Assembly: GCA_000775715.1 (NCBI GenBank)
Contig: JRWQ01000003.1
Coordinates: forward strand, 62,001-126,000
Direction: 5' to 3'
DNA from: Vibrio tubiashii
Lineage (GTDB): Bacteria > Pseudomonadota > Gammaproteobacteria > Enterobacterales > Vibrionaceae
Length of the DNA: 64,000 nt
The translations under genes and the position numbers were made by a program. Below, piece by piece: positions 41,496 to 51,501 of this stretch; the stretch's first letter is position 1; every line of letters begins with the position of its first letter. The notes under the pieces were generated by a model, which was not told where the DNA came from, searched no databases, and saw only the letters and a list, made by a program, of their open reading frames with translations.

Positions 41496-41765
41496 TTAGC
41501 GACGTAGGCCTAGACGCTTGATTAGATCTTGGTAACGAGAAAGGTTTTTACCTTTCAGGTAGTCAAGAAGCTTACGACGGCGAGAAACCATACGTAGAAG
41601 ACCACGACGGCTGTGGTGATCGCCTTTGTGCGCTTTGAAGTGACCTTGTAGGTGGTTGATAGAAGCTGTAAGTAGAGCTACTTGTACTTCTGGTGAACCA
41701 GTATCGCCTTCAGTTTGAGCGTATTCAGCAACGATTGCTGCTTTAGTTTCTGCATTCAGAGACAT
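41496..41765 (-). CDS. rpsO: 30S ribosomal protein S15
   Basis: S15 binds the central domain of 16S rRNA early in 30S assembly and forms an intersubunit bridge. The 89-residue product matches the family in length and sequence, with [13 protein letters not shown], the [20 protein letters not shown] rRNA-binding loop and KLLDYLK. AGGAG precedes the ATG. In most gammaproteobacteria it directly follows truB; here it is the first gene of its unit, so transcription must start in the 206 bp before it. Escherichia S15 represses its own mRNA; I cannot confirm the pseudoknot here. Confidence 0.97.
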   Translation of the reverse strand: MSLNAETKAAIVAEYAQTEGDTGSPEVQVALLTASINHLQGHFKAHKGDHHSRRGLLRMVSRRRKLLDYLKGKNLSRYQDLIKRLGLRR

Positions 41766-41971
41766 AATTCTCTCCTAAATAAGAGTAGGTTAATATTTGT
41801 GCCAGCCGATCTCTGATTCAGCCGACACGAGGAGCGCGAATTATAGGGGATGTACATAGGTTAAGCAATAGGTATTTGCGCTTGTCTCTCGACGAAGTCC
41901 GTTCCGTTACCGCCCTTTTCTGTTACACTTAGCCTATCCATATCTACCTATTTGAATTCACAGGGTTCCTT

Positions 41972-42667
41972 ATGAAAATCGGCATCATCGGTGCAATGGA
42001 GCAAGAAGTCTCTATCCTTAAGCAAACTATTGAAAACTGCCAAGAAGTCTCTAAAGGAGGCTGTACTTTCTATTCAGGTCAACTGAATGGCGTTGAGGTT
42101 GTACTACTGCAATCTGGCATTGGTAAAGTGGCGGCAGCAGTAGGTACAGCAATCCTTCTTGACCAATACCAACCTGATGTCGTGATTAACACAGGTTCTG
42201 CAGGCGGTTTTGACCCAAGCCTAAATCTGGGTGATGTCGTTATTTCGACTGAAGTTCGCCATCACGATGCAGATGTTACTGCATTTGGTTACGAAATCGG
42301 CCAGATGGCACAGCAGCCAGCAGCTTTTATTGCTGATGCGAAGCTAATCGAGGTTACAGAAAAAGCACTGGCACAAATGGAAGGCACACACGCGGTACGT
42401 GGACTGATCTGTACTGGCGATGCTTTTGTCGCAAGCGCAGAGCGTCAAGAGTTCATTCGCAAGCACTTCCCTTCAGTGATTGCCGTAGAGATGGAAGCAG
42501 CCGCAATCGCTCAAACTTGTCACCAATTCAAGGTTCCATTTGTTGTAGTACGCGCAATCTCTGACGTAGCAGACAAAGAAGCGGGCATGAGCTTTGAAGA
42601 GTTCCTGCCACTGGCAGCAAAGAGCTCATCAGAAATGGTCGTTAAGATGGTTGAACTGCTGAAGTAA
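41972..42667 (+). CDS. mtnN: 5'-methylthioadenosine/S-adenosylhomocysteine nucleosidase
   Basis: MtnN (Pfs) splits adenine from methylthioadenosine, S-adenosylhomocysteine and 5'-deoxyadenosine. In vibrios this feeds LuxS and autoinducer-2 synthesis. The 231-residue protein has E12 (GAMEQEV), the [10 protein letters not shown] substrate block with the second catalytic glutamate, and the RAISDVAD general-acid aspartate. Length matches the family. It heads a plus-strand run with cbiB (13 bp downstream), btuF and a YicG-like gene. The upstream region carries a 15-bp copy of the repeat found again near 45.3 kb. Confidence 0.96.
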   Translation: MKIGIIGAMEQEVSILKQTIENCQEVSKGGCTFYSGQLNGVEVVLLQSGIGKVAAAVGTAILLDQYQPDVVINTGSAGGFDPSLNLGDVVISTEVRHHDADVTAFGYEIGQMAQQPAAFIADAKLIEVTEKALAQMEGTHAVRGLICTGDAFVASAERQEFIRKHFPSVIAVEMEAAAIAQTCHQFKVPFVVVRAISDVADKEAGMSFEEFLPLAAKSSSEMVVKMVELLK

Positions 42668-42680
42668 GACGAAGCAAATC

Positions 42681-43634
42681 ATGGAAGATGTATTCAATCA
42701 GTTCTACTCAAACGGCGCGCTCCTAGTCCTATGGGGCGCGTTGCTATTTCACTTAGTGCTCCCCTTCCCCCGAGAAGCTCACCCAGCTATTCTTTGGCAT
42801 AAATTTGCTGAGCAACTGGCAGACAAAGTTAACGTTAACAGCAACTACTCACAAAGCATCATCTCGGGAACACTGGCATGGTTGCTAATGCTAATCCCAA
42901 TGCTCGTGGTACTCATTGCACTCAAACCTCTAGTTTGGCAACCTGAGTTATTCGAATTAGCTTTCTTATTGCTTGCCATCGACTGGCGCAACACCGATAA
43001 ATTTACCGCTCAGTTTGTTGCTGCAATGGCTCGAGAAGATAAAGAGCACGCTAAAATGCTGCTCAAACCAATCATCAACCGTTCAACGGCGCCGCTGTCA
43101 TTGTTGGGGCTAGGTAAAGCCGGAACCGAAACGTTAATCATGGCTTATGGTCGTAATGTGGTCGGCGTACTTTTCTGGTATGCCATTGCCGGTGGCGTCG
43201 GTGCCTTTATGTATCGCATGAGTGTTGAGTTAGCACGAGCTTGGTCACCAAGCCGCCAACGTTTTGCACCATTTGGTATTCCAGCTATTCGCGCTGTCGC
43301 GGCGCTCGATTTTATCCCACTCAGACTGTTTGCTATTTTCGTGCTTATCGGCCACAGAGCACAAGCTTGCTTGCACCTCATTCGAGAACAAGCCAAGTCT
43401 TGGTCTCTTCCTGGCCCAGCTTGGCTGCTAGTCTCCGTGGGAGCAAAACTGGAACTCTCACTCGGTGGACCCGCCATTTACGACGGTCATAAAGCAGTAC
43501 GCGCCAAGCTCGGCGGCCGAATCGCGCCATCTGCGATTCATATTGCACAAGTGCAAAAAACATTAGCATGGCGAATGTTCGCTTGGATCATTGTCCAAAG
43601 CCTAATCATGGGCGTAATTTATCAAGGAATTTAG
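42681..43634 (+). CDS. cbiB: CbiB/CobD-family adenosylcobinamide-phosphate synthase
   Basis: CbiB is the inner-membrane enzyme that attaches the aminopropanol arm to adenosylcobyric acid. The 317-residue protein is strongly hydrophobic, with membrane segments near 10-30, 60-85, 150-175, 205-225 and 295-315. It carries conserved patches such as STAPLSLLGLGKAGTETLIMAYGRNVVGVLF and GGPAIYDG. Next-door btuF supports a cobalamin role. No other B12 synthesis genes are in view, so it may serve salvage of incomplete corrinoids. It abuts btuF with no gap. The family is clear; the in vivo role is less certain. Confidence 0.87.
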   Translation: MEDVFNQFYSNGALLVLWGALLFHLVLPFPREAHPAILWHKFAEQLADKVNVNSNYSQSIISGTLAWLLMLIPMLVVLIALKPLVWQPELFELAFLLLAIDWRNTDKFTAQFVAAMAREDKEHAKMLLKPIINRSTAPLSLLGLGKAGTETLIMAYGRNVVGVLFWYAIAGGVGAFMYRMSVELARAWSPSRQRFAPFGIPAIRAVAALDFIPLRLFAIFVLIGHRAQACLHLIREQAKSWSLPGPAWLLVSVGAKLELSLGGPAIYDGHKAVRAKLGGRIAPSAIHIAQVQKTLAWRMFAWIIVQSLIMGVIYQGI

Positions 43635-44456
43635 ATGCGTTTCACTCTCCTAATCTTAACTACCATTGCCTGTTACGGAGCCTATGCAAAACCAGTGGAA
43701 CGTGTGGTGAGTTTGGCGCCACATGCTACTGAACTCGCCTTTGCTGCTGGCCTTGGTGACAAACTGGTTGCGGTTAGCGAACGAAGTGACTATCCAGAGC
43801 AAACTAAACACATTGAAAAAGTCGCCAACTATCAGGGAATAAAGATAGAACGTATCATTGCCCTGCAACCTGACCTTGTTATTGCTTGGCCATCAGGCAA
43901 CCCTAGTGGCGAGATCGATAAGTTAAAGCAGTTTGGCCTTAATATCTATTACACTCAGACCCACTCCCTGATAGATATCGCCAATAACATTGAACAACTG
44001 AGCAAATACGCTGAAAACCCACGGATAGGCAAGCAGAATGCCCAGGAGTTCCGTCAAGGTTTGGCAAAGCTCAAAAGCCGGTATGACACTGAATCAAAAG
44101 TGAGCTATTTTTATCAACTCAGCGAGCAGCCCATTATTACCCTGGCCCAAGACAAATGGCCAAGCGAAGTGTTCTCCTTTTGTGGTGGTGAAAACATCTT
44201 CGCAAACAGTGCCGCTCCTTACCCTCAAGTAGGCAAAGAACAGGTGATTATACGCAATCCAGACGTTATTTTTACTTCTGAGCACGCCATCATGAACAGC
44301 AATATGTGGGCCGAATGGGCAGACCAACTCACCGCGGTGAAAGACAAAAATGTTTGGTCACTCACATCTGATTGGATAAATCGCCCTACGCCACGAACCC
44401 TCATGGCTATACAACAAGTTTGTGAGCACTTCGAAACAGTGCGTCGAAAACGCTAA
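43635..44456 (+). CDS. btuF: Vitamin B12 ABC transporter substrate-binding protein BtuF
   Basis: BtuF captures cobalamin in the periplasm and delivers it to the BtuCD importer. The 273-residue product starts with the signal peptide MRFTLLILTTIACYGAYA. It has the class III binding-protein layout: RVVSLAPHATELAFAAGLGDKLVAVS, a long interdomain helix, and GGENIFANSAAPYPQVGKEQVI at the C-lobe. The ATG follows the cbiB stop directly and AAGGA lies within the end of cbiB, so the two are coupled. btuC and btuD are not in the window. Confidence 0.93.
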   Translation: MRFTLLILTTIACYGAYAKPVERVVSLAPHATELAFAAGLGDKLVAVSERSDYPEQTKHIEKVANYQGIKIERIIALQPDLVIAWPSGNPSGEIDKLKQFGLNIYYTQTHSLIDIANNIEQLSKYAENPRIGKQNAQEFRQGLAKLKSRYDTESKVSYFYQLSEQPIITLAQDKWPSEVFSFCGGENIFANSAAPYPQVGKEQVIIRNPDVIFTSEHAIMNSNMWAEWADQLTAVKDKNVWSLTSDWINRPTPRTLMAIQQVCEHFETVRRKR

Positions 44457-44531
44457 CGGTTCGAGGAGGAGATCTCGTACAATCCTCCTTCATTTTCTGT
44501 TCCCTATTTTTTAGTAAGAGACGTTAGTGTC

Positions 44532-45152
44532 ATGGACTCCATGCTGCTTTATATCATCGATTTATTCGGTACTGCTGTTTTCGCAATTTCTGGTGTTTTG
44601 TTAGCGGGTCGATTGAAGATGGATCCGTTTGGTGTCGCTGTTCTTGGTAGTGTAACAGCCATCGGTGGCGGTACTATTCGCGATATGGCTTTAGGCGCTA
44701 CTCCAGTGTTCTGGATCACTGATACCAATTACTTGTGGACCATCCTTATCACCTGCCTACTAACCATGTTAATTGTTAGGCGACCAAAACGCCTCGCGTG
44801 GTGGGTTCTACCTGTGTGTGACGCAATCGGGCTAGCTGCATTTGTCGGCATCGGCGTTGAAAAGACCTTGGCTTATCAAGATTCAGCTCTGGTTGCGGTC
44901 ATCATGGGGGTCATCACAGGGTGTGGTGGAGGTATCATACGTGATGTTTTGGCGCGCGAAGTGCCAATGGTACTCAGGAGTGAAGTCTACGCTACCGCTT
45001 GTATCATTGGTGGCGTTTTCCACACTAGCGCCCTGGCAATGGGCCAAGACAGTGACACCGCATTCCTCGCTGGCGTACTTTCGACACTACTGATTCGTTT
45101 AGGTGCAATCCGTTGGCACTTGTCTTTGCCGACCTTTGCGTTGAATAGATAG
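44532..45152 (+). CDS. YicG-like UPF0126 (TRIC family) membrane protein
   Basis: This 206-residue inner-membrane protein has about seven hydrophobic segments and two repeats of a glycine-rich motif, SVTAIGGGTIRDMALG (about 36-51) and VITGCGGGIIRDVLARE (about 133-149). This is the signature of UPF0126, bacterial homologues of trimeric intracellular cation channels. Bacterial members are reported as cation channels, and glycine transport has been claimed for Escherichia YicG; I cannot choose between them. It follows btuF after 75 bp that include a weak GGAGGA/TCCTCC hairpin, so cotranscription is possible but not certain. Confidence 0.85.
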   Translation: MDSMLLYIIDLFGTAVFAISGVLLAGRLKMDPFGVAVLGSVTAIGGGTIRDMALGATPVFWITDTNYLWTILITCLLTMLIVRRPKRLAWWVLPVCDAIGLAAFVGIGVEKTLAYQDSALVAVIMGVITGCGGGIIRDVLAREVPMVLRSEVYATACIIGGVFHTSALAMGQDSDTAFLAGVLSTLLIRLGAIRWHLSLPTFALNR

Positions 45153-45220
45153 AGCTAGAGAGCTGGAGGAATTTCAAAGGGCTGGCATGAGACGTCAATC
45201 CTTTTATGGATTCGGGATTT

Positions 45221-45302
45221 GGGAACGGGCTACGCCCTACGAATAACTGGATAACTCTAGTTTTCCCGAAGCGCAGCGTTCCACAGGACGAAGTCCGTTC
45301 CC
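45221..45302. repeat. Short inverted-repeat element (MITE/REP-like)
   Basis: Two 17-bp ends (GGGAACGGGCTACGCCC at 45221-45237 and GGACGAAGTCCGTTCCC at 45286-45302) are inverted complements at 14 of 17 positions and enclose about 48 bp. Part of the right end, GACGAAGTCCGTTCC, recurs at 41891-41905 upstream of mtnN. There is no reading frame. It sits in the gap between the YicG-like gene and thrC. Confidence 0.55.
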
Positions 45303-45323
45303 GACTCTCAAAGCAAAGCGTTC

Positions 45324-45354
45324 AAAAAAAGAAAGGTCGCTTAAGCGACCTTTC
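45324..45354 (-). terminator. Intrinsic terminator after thrC
   Basis: A perfect 24-nt palindrome (45331-45354, arms GAAAGGTCGC.../...GCGACCTTTC) is followed on the minus strand by T7. It ends the thr operon. Confidence 0.88.
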
Positions 45355-45374
45355 TAATCTTCGATTCTTTTGAA

Positions 45375-46658
45375 TTACTTCTGTACTCGACGCAGCACTT
45401 CTTTGAGTAAATCAAAGTCGTTAGCTAAATCTTCTGATAGAAGCTCCATTGCTGCGTGTTTCGCTAGCGGGACTGGCAGTTCGATATCTGAACCTAGGAT
45501 ATCATCGACCACTTCTTTGAACTTGGCAGGGTGAGCCGTACATAGGAATAGGCCTGTTTCACCCTCTTGTAGCTGCTCATTGAGTACTCGATAAGCGATA
45601 GCACCGTGTGGCTCACATAGGTAACCTTGATCGTGTAGCTCTTTCACTGATGCTGCACTTTGCTCATCAGTCACTGCACCTTTACCTAGTGTCTCCAAGC
45701 CCCACTCTTTTACGCGGCATAGTTCTTCAATACGAGGCCAGTTGTTCGGTTGGCTTACATCCATCGCATTCGATGTTGTTGCAACTGTTGGCTTAGGATC
45801 CCACTTGCCTGTCTCTAGGTAGCGCGGAACCGTATCATTGGCATTAGTTGCAGCGATAAAGCGTTTGATTGGCAAGCCAAGCGCTTTTGCCAACAGACCA
45901 GCGGTTAAGTTACCGAAGTTGCCGCTTGGTACCGAGATTACTAAGTTTTCACGCTGCTGTTTAGTGAGCTGCGAAGCCGCCTCGAAGTAGTAACAGATTT
46001 GCGCCATTAGGCGTGAGATGTTGATTGAGTTCGCTGAGTTTAGACCGATCTCTTGACGCAGCTCAGCATCATCGAATGCTTGTTTCACTAGCGCCTGACA
46101 CGCATCAAAATCGCCATCGATAGCGACAGTGTGGATATTCTTACCTAGAGTACAGAACAGCTTTTCCTGTAGCGGGCTAATTTTACCTTTCGGATAAAGA
46201 ATCACTACATTGATGTCTTCCATGCCATAGAAAGCATGGGCAACCGCTGCACCAGTATCACCAGAAGTCGCGGTTAGAATCGTGATTTTGCCACCATCAG
46301 AAACTGCTGCTAACGATTGGGCCATAAAGCGGCCGCCAAAGTCTTTAAACGCAAGCGTTGGACCGTGGAACAGCTCCAGTGCATACACGTCATCTTTTAC
46401 TTGCTTGACCGGTGCAGGGAATTGAAACGCTGCATCAACCATTGAATTAACTTTCTCTTCCGCTAGTTCATCGCCGATCAGTGCAGAAAGGATTTTGGTA
46501 CTACGTGAAACAAAATCTTCTGCTAGCAGTGCATCAATATCATCAAACTTTGGCAACTCTTGCGGAAAGAACAGACCTTGGTTGCGGCCTAACCCTTGGC
46601 GAACAGCTTGGCCAAAGGATACTTGTTCATCATTTTCTTTTATGTTGTACAGCTTCAT
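45375..46658 (-). CDS. thrC: Threonine synthase
   Basis: ThrC is the PLP enzyme that converts O-phosphohomoserine to threonine. The 427-residue protein has the PLP lysine in [13 protein letters not shown] (near residue 107), the [13 protein letters not shown] phosphate-binding loop and the [13 protein letters not shown] loop that cradles the cofactor. Length and layout match the Escherichia enzyme. Its ATG overlaps the thrB stop (ATGA) and AGGAAG precedes it, so it is translationally coupled as the last gene of thrLABC. A strong terminator follows. Confidence 0.97.
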   Translation of the reverse strand: MKLYNIKENDEQVSFGQAVRQGLGRNQGLFFPQELPKFDDIDALLAEDFVSRSTKILSALIGDELAEEKVNSMVDAAFQFPAPVKQVKDDVYALELFHGPTLAFKDFGGRFMAQSLAAVSDGGKITILTATSGDTGAAVAHAFYGMEDINVVILYPKGKISPLQEKLFCTLGKNIHTVAIDGDFDACQALVKQAFDDAELRQEIGLNSANSINISRLMAQICYYFEAASQLTKQQRENLVISVPSGNFGNLTAGLLAKALGLPIKRFIAATNANDTVPRYLETGKWDPKPTVATTSNAMDVSQPNNWPRIEELCRVKEWGLETLGKGAVTDEQSAASVKELHDQGYLCEPHGAIAYRVLNEQLQEGETGLFLCTAHPAKFKEVVDDILGSDIELPVPLAKHAAMELLSEDLANDFDLLKEVLRRVQK

Positions 46659-47623
46659 AGCTCACTTCCTGTTACGTTCGAACCCTGTTTGTTCAAGCGA
46701 CAAACATGGACGAATCCTTCTTCATTTTGTACGTAGTTTTGTTCAAGCCAGCGAGCAACACGCTCAGCGACATCTTTATCATTACAAACACTAAATAGTG
46801 TTGGGCCGCTACCAGAAATCCCAGTAGCCAAAGCACCTGCTGTAGACGCGTACTTGCGTGCATCAGCAAAACCCGGTAGCAGTTTCTCACGATACGGTTC
46901 AGCGATCACGTCTTTGATCATTTTTGCTGCCAGCTCAGGTTGGTTTGAGTGACAAGCATGAATGAATCCCGCGAGATGGCGACCATGAGCAATGATATCC
47001 TGACGGCGATACTGAGATGGTAGGATCTCTCGCGCCTCTGCAGTTGACACCTTAATGCCTGGATAGGCCATTACCCAGTACCAGTCATCAAAACATGGCA
47101 CCTCTTGGCTAATAATACCCAACTCTTCAAGCATCAGTTGCACACCACCAAGGTAACATGGTGCAACGTTATCGTAGTGAATACCGCCTGAGATCTGGCC
47201 TTCCATCTCACCCATTAGCGCAAGCAGTTCGGTCTCATCAAGCGGCTCACCATGAAAACGGTTTAACGCATCCAGCGCCGCAACAATTGAACAAGCACTA
47301 GAACCTAGCCCTGAGCCAATCGGCATGTTCTTTTCTAACGTCATTTCTAACGGTAAAAGCGATTCGCCCTTCTTATCTAACTCACGAGCAAATACTCGCC
47401 AGCAGTCATAAACGATATTCTCTTTTGGATCTGCAGGTAGCTTAGCAACAAAGCTCCCTGCTGTTTTTAAACTAAATGGCTCACTCGCTGATGTCACCAA
47501 AACTCGGTCACCAAGTAGCGTACCATCAATTGGGGACACTGCCGCCCCCAGGACATCGAAACCGACACTCACATTACCAATTGATGCTGGAGCATAAACA
47601 GCTACATCCATACCACGGCTCAT
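46655..47623 (-). CDS. thrB: Homoserine kinase
   Basis: ThrB is a GHMP-family kinase that phosphorylates homoserine with ATP. I start at the ATG at 47623, which has AGGAG 7 nt upstream and gives 322 residues; a frame opening at 47644 would overlap thrA. The GHMP motifs are all present: [18 protein letters not shown] near the N-terminus, the ATP loop [12 protein letters not shown] (about 90-101) and the C-terminal [12 protein letters not shown]. It lies 2 bp after the thrA stop and overlaps thrC by 4 bp, as expected for a coupled operon. Confidence 0.96.
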   Translation of the reverse strand: MSRGMDVAVYAPASIGNVSVGFDVLGAAVSPIDGTLLGDRVLVTSASEPFSLKTAGSFVAKLPADPKENIVYDCWRVFARELDKKGESLLPLEMTLEKNMPIGSGLGSSACSIVAALDALNRFHGEPLDETELLALMGEMEGQISGGIHYDNVAPCYLGGVQLMLEELGIISQEVPCFDDWYWVMAYPGIKVSTAEAREILPSQYRRQDIIAHGRHLAGFIHACHSNQPELAAKMIKDVIAEPYREKLLPGFADARKYASTAGALATGISGSGPTLFSVCNDKDVAERVARWLEQNYVQNEEGFVHVCRLNKQGSNVTGSEL

Positions 47624-47625
47624 AT

Positions 47626-50085
47626 TTAAACTCCTAGCTTCCAACCTAACGTACGCATCACATCTGAGAATACGCCTGCAGCAGTTACTTCAGTACCTGC
47701 ACCATAACCACGTAACACCAGTGGGATCGGTTGGTAGTAACGGCTATAGAATGCCAGAGCGTTTTCACCATCTTTAATCTTGAACATTGGATCGTTCTCA
47801 TCCACCGCTGCAATACTCACGCGACATTGACCATCAACGATTTCACCAACGTAACGCAGCACTTTACCTTCTTCAGCCGCTGTCGCCGACTGCTGTTTAA
47901 AGTAAGCATCGGCTTCAGGTAAGCGAGCCATAAACTCTTCAATGCTGCCTGAATCATCAAAGCCTGGTGGAAGAGCCTGATCAACGATGACATCTTCAAG
48001 TTCAAGGTTCATTCCAGCTTCACGGGCGAGGATCAGTAGCTTACGCGCGACGTCCATACCAGAAAGATCATCTCGAGGGTCGGGTTCAGTAAAGCCATTG
48101 TCTTTAGCAATGTTAGTCGCCTGACTTAGCGTCATGCCTTCATCAAGCTTGCCGAAGATGTACGATAGTGAGCCAGATAGGATACCGCTAAAGCGTTCCA
48201 ACTCATCGCCCGCTGAAATGAGGTTTTGCAAGTTTTCGATAACCGGCAAGCCTGCGCCTACCGTTGTTTCGTACATCAACTTACGGCGTGAGCTACGCGC
48301 AACATCACGTAACTGATGGTAGTAAGCCATGCTAGAGGTATTCGCTTTTTTGTTCGGCGTAACAACGTGGAAGCCAGCTGCTAAGAAGTCGGCATATTGA
48401 TTAGCAATCGACTCACTTGACGTACAGTCAACCAGAACAGGGTTGATGATGTGATTACGCTGAACAAGCGAGATCAAACGGGCTAGGGTAAACTCTTCTG
48501 ATGCGTCGTTCATACGATCACGCCAGTGATCCAGTGGTAGGCCTTCGCTATCTAGCAGCAAGCCTTTGCTGTTGGCTAGGCCACAAACACGCAGAATAAT
48601 GCCCTTCTCGGCCAACTTAGCTTGCTGACGCTGAATTTGATCAACCAACTCACCACCGACACCACCAACGCCGACAACAAACACATCTAGGAAGTGTTTC
48701 GAGTTAAAGAGATTTTCATGACACGCTTTGATCGCTTCAGAGATCTTATCTTCAGGAATGACCGCTGAGATAGCGCGCTCTGATGAGCCTTGAGCAATAG
48801 CGACGATATTCACATTCACTTCCGCTAGCGAAGAGAAGAATTGCGAGGCCACACCACGCGATGTACGCATACCATCACCAACTAGAGTGACGATAGCCAC
48901 ATCACTGAGAAACTCGACTGGCTCTAATAGGCCATCTTTCAGCTCAAGCTCAAACGTTTCGCTCAATGCCTGTTCTGCCAACTCTTTGTCTTGCGCTTCA
49001 ATACAGAAGCTGATGCTGTACTCAGAAGAGGATTGAGTGATCAGAACAATCGACACCCCCGCAGAGGACATCGCACCGAACACTCGACTCGCCATACCAA
49101 CCATTCCCTTCATTCCAGGGCCAGAAACGTTAACCATGGTTAGGTCGCTAAGTGTAGTGATGCCTTTGATTGCTAAGTTGTCTTCACCAGTATCTTGACC
49201 GATTAGCGTGCCCGCACCTTGAGGGTTGAAGCTGTTTTTGATCAAGCATGGAATATGGAACTGAGCAATAGGGGCGATAGTCTTAGGGTGGAGTACCGAA
49301 GCACCGAAGTACGACAGCTCCATTGCTTCTTGATAGCTTAGAGATTTCAGTAAGCGAGCATCGTCGACTAAACGCGGGTCACAGTTGTAAACGCCATCAA
49401 CATCAGTCCAAATTTCACAGCAATCTGCACGTAGACAAGCGGCAAGTACCGCAGCAGAGTAGTCTGAGCCGTTACGACCTAATGTTACTAGCTCTCCGTC
49501 TTCATTACCTGCAGTAAAGCCAGGCATGATATTGACATGACCTTGAGGAAGAGGGTTTTGACGGAAATTTTGCGTTGATACTTCAACATCGACCATAGCT
49601 TCTAAGTGATCACCACGAGCAAATAGATACTGAACTGGGTCAATTAAGCTGGCAGGTTGTTCTTTCGCTTCGAGTACCGCTTTCATTAGCTGGATAGAAA
49701 CACGTTCACCTTTACTAATAATGCGAGCATTGACATGGTCTGGGCACATACCCAAAAGATTGATGCCATGAACAAACTGACGCAGTTGGGTCAATGATGT
49801 TTTGACTTGATTGTCATAACCGCTGCCATCGATATTTGGCAACACCTGCTTGATGTCTTGAAAAAGATCGCGGAAAGAATCCTCTAGCTCAGCAATTTGT
49901 AACTCTGCTTCACCATTTTTCAGTGCGCCTTCAATAACAGAAACCAATTTGTTGGTCGTTTTTCCCGGGGCTGAAAGCACAACCGCCACTTCTTCCTGTT
50001 GGGCATTATTAGCAATGATATCTGCTGCTCTCAAAAAACGATCAGCATCTGCTAATGATGAACCTCCAAACTTTAAAACTCGCAT
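47626..50085 (-). CDS. thrA: Bifunctional aspartokinase I / homoserine dehydrogenase I
   Basis: ThrA catalyses the first and third steps of threonine synthesis and is normally feedback-inhibited by threonine. The start at 50085 ([13 protein letters not shown]) has GGAGG upstream; length is 819, close to the Escherichia 820. The kinase domain (1-250) opens with KFGGSS. Two ACT-type regulatory segments follow (about 310-460; [30 protein letters not shown]). The dehydrogenase domain starts at [17 protein letters not shown] with its NADP loop. It heads thrABC behind an attenuator. Confidence 0.97.
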   Translation of the reverse strand: MRVLKFGGSSLADADRFLRAADIIANNAQQEEVAVVLSAPGKTTNKLVSVIEGALKNGEAELQIAELEDSFRDLFQDIKQVLPNIDGSGYDNQVKTSLTQLRQFVHGINLLGMCPDHVNARIISKGERVSIQLMKAVLEAKEQPASLIDPVQYLFARGDHLEAMVDVEVSTQNFRQNPLPQGHVNIMPGFTAGNEDGELVTLGRNGSDYSAAVLAACLRADCCEIWTDVDGVYNCDPRLVDDARLLKSLSYQEAMELSYFGASVLHPKTIAPIAQFHIPCLIKNSFNPQGAGTLIGQDTGEDNLAIKGITTLSDLTMVNVSGPGMKGMVGMASRVFGAMSSAGVSIVLITQSSSEYSISFCIEAQDKELAEQALSETFELELKDGLLEPVEFLSDVAIVTLVGDGMRTSRGVASQFFSSLAEVNVNIVAIAQGSSERAISAVIPEDKISEAIKACHENLFNSKHFLDVFVVGVGGVGGELVDQIQRQQAKLAEKGIILRVCGLANSKGLLLDSEGLPLDHWRDRMNDASEEFTLARLISLVQRNHIINPVLVDCTSSESIANQYADFLAAGFHVVTPNKKANTSSMAYYHQLRDVARSSRRKLMYETTVGAGLPVIENLQNLISAGDELERFSGILSGSLSYIFGKLDEGMTLSQATNIAKDNGFTEPDPRDDLSGMDVARKLLILAREAGMNLELEDVIVDQALPPGFDDSGSIEEFMARLPEADAYFKQQSATAAEEGKVLRYVGEIVDGQCRVSIAAVDENDPMFKIKDGENALAFYSRYYQPIPLVLRGYGAGTEVTAAGVFSDVMRTLGWKLGV

Positions 50086-50116
50086 CCCTTCCTCCAAATA
50101 GGTCATAAATCGACAT

Positions 50117-50156
50117 AAAAAAAGGCCTGTATCTGGTTGGATACAGGCCTTTTTTT
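50117..50156 (-). terminator. thr operon attenuator terminator
   Basis: A perfect 10-bp stem (GGCCTGTATC/GATACAGGCC) with a 6-nt loop and T7 on the minus strand lies between thrL and thrA. With the Thr/Ile-rich leader peptide just before it, it forms a classic attenuator. Confidence 0.92.
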
Positions 50157-50170
50157 AAAATTTCTTTCGC

Positions 50171-50245
50171 TTAGCAGCCTGCCCCAACAATTGCGATGTC
50201 GGTAATAATAATGGTTGTGGTCACTACTAGGCTTTGATGCTGCAT
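50171..50245 (-). CDS. thrL: thr operon leader peptide
   Basis: This 24-codon leader reads MQHQSLVV-TTTIIITDIAIV-GAGC. It contains four threonine and five isoleucine codons, nine of them within twelve consecutive codons. It ends 15 nt before the attenuator stem, so ribosome stalling at scarce Thr or Ile would prevent terminator formation and allow thrABC transcription. It has no strong ribosome site. Codon content and position make the call firm, although the peptide is too short for ordinary gene finders. Confidence 0.92.
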   Translation of the reverse strand: MQHQSLVVTTTIIITDIAIVGAGC

Positions 50246-50518
50246 ATTTCGAATTATCTATACAATGTGTGTTTGCTTACCCATACGTGTACCTTATTTC
50301 TACACGTCACGTCAACGAAAAGTTACTATTTTTTGTTCACACTCGGCATTCGTCGTATTCACGACATTCTCTATAGTCGTCATAGATTGCAACAAGAAAT
50401 GAAACTATAAGCACATATCATAATAACCAATTGCTATATAAAATCTGGTACTTGTCGACTCGTTTTGTGCTTTAATTAATTTTGCAGTGGAAAACAGACA
50501 ATAGCAAAGGAGTGGCAT

Positions 50519-50983
50519 ATGAGAATAATACTAAGCCTATCTGTGTTGCTATGCTCGTGCTCACTTTTTGCCGCGGAGCTTCCTTCACTGCCCTCTCAGC
50601 AATATAATGTTTCACCACATAAAATCTTCTTTACCACAGAGAACGATCAGTACCAGTTTGATTCTTGGAAAATAGACAGTGGTTACTCGTACAACTTATT
50701 CGACAAAGTCGATCTGTACGTTGGTGCCCGTCTAAACAATGGAGACAAAATCAACGAGACCGGTTTTTTAAGTGGTGTTAGCTATCAATTGACGCCTAGA
50801 GTCTCAGTACAGAGTACAGTGCACTCATACAAAGAAGAGACATTGGAAAGTGGCAAAGAATCAAGTATAGCGGCTGAAGTAACCAGTCGTATGAAGCTGA
50901 CTGATAATATTGATATGCACGCCACTCTTGACTACCAAGAGTGGCAAAAAGGTGTTGAGTTTGGACTCGGTTTTAGATTCTAG
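50519..50983 (+). CDS. Small exported beta-barrel-like hypothetical protein
   Basis: This 154-residue protein has a signal peptide ([18 protein letters not shown], cut near AELPS) and a good ribosome site (AAGGAG). The mature part alternates polar and aromatic residues in short strands ([21 protein letters not shown]) and ends in phenylalanine. That is the C-terminal signature of outer-membrane barrels recognised by BamA, although about 135 residues would make only a small barrel. I recognise no named family. Its stop codon overlaps the stop of convergent rraA within CTAG at 50980-50983. Function unknown. Confidence 0.75.
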   Translation: MRIILSLSVLLCSCSLFAAELPSLPSQQYNVSPHKIFFTTENDQYQFDSWKIDSGYSYNLFDKVDLYVGARLNNGDKINETGFLSGVSYQLTPRVSVQSTVHSYKEETLESGKESSIAAEVTSRMKLTDNIDMHATLDYQEWQKGVEFGLGFRF

Positions 50984-51465
50984 CTCCAATCTAACAACTC
51001 AGTAGACATCAATACCCCGTTCCAATCAGCGTATATGTAGTCCCCAGGCTGTATCATTTGGTTGTGGATAGTTAATGTGACGTTTATTTCGCCTGCGCCA
51101 CGTTTGTCCGTTTTAAATGGACATGTTCCTAGAGCTTTTATCCCCAACGCCATCTCAGCCATCATGCCAACATCACGAACTGCGCCGTTAACAATGACCC
51201 CCTCCCAATTGTTATCAATTGCTAAGATTGCGAGTTGATCTCCAAGCAATGCTTTCTGGCAGGACCCCGCACCATCGACTACCAATACCTTTCCAGTACC
51301 GTCTTGGCTGAGCATTTCTCTGACTTTAGAATTATCGTGGTAACAACGAACAGTAACAATTTGACCATAAAAAGCATACTTCTGACCAAAACTGTGCAGT
51401 GGCAACTCTAGCAGGGTCACCTTATCTTCGAACTTATCACAAATATCAGGGGTTATATCTTTCAT
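50980..51465 (-). CDS. rraA: RraA family protein (ribonuclease E regulator-like)
   Basis: This 161-residue protein matches Escherichia RraA in length and core motifs ([33 protein letters not shown]). RraA binds RNase E and inhibits it; other family members are 4-hydroxy-4-methyl-2-oxoglutarate aldolases. This copy has RD in GAVRDV, where Escherichia RraA has RQ. The acidic residue expected a few positions later in the aldolases is not obvious (RDVGMM). I favour the RraA role but cannot exclude aldolase activity. GGAGG precedes the start. It is convergent with the small exported protein and upstream of a DUF3293 gene's tail. Confidence 0.82.
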   Translation of the reverse strand: MKDITPDICDKFEDKVTLLELPLHSFGQKYAFYGQIVTVRCYHDNSKVREMLSQDGTGKVLVVDGAGSCQKALLGDQLAILAIDNNWEGVIVNGAVRDVGMMAEMALGIKALGTCPFKTDKRGAGEINVTLTIHNQMIQPGDYIYADWNGVLMSTELLDWS

Positions 51466-51501
51466 TTTTCCTCCATGAACTTCTAAATTAAAAATCGAAT
51501 C

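Noticed and set aside
44463..44496. GGAGGA/TCCTCC hairpin between btuF and the YicG-like gene as a terminator
   Set aside because: The stem is short, the loop is about 12 nt and the following T content is poor. It may be a weak attenuator but is not supported as an intrinsic terminator.
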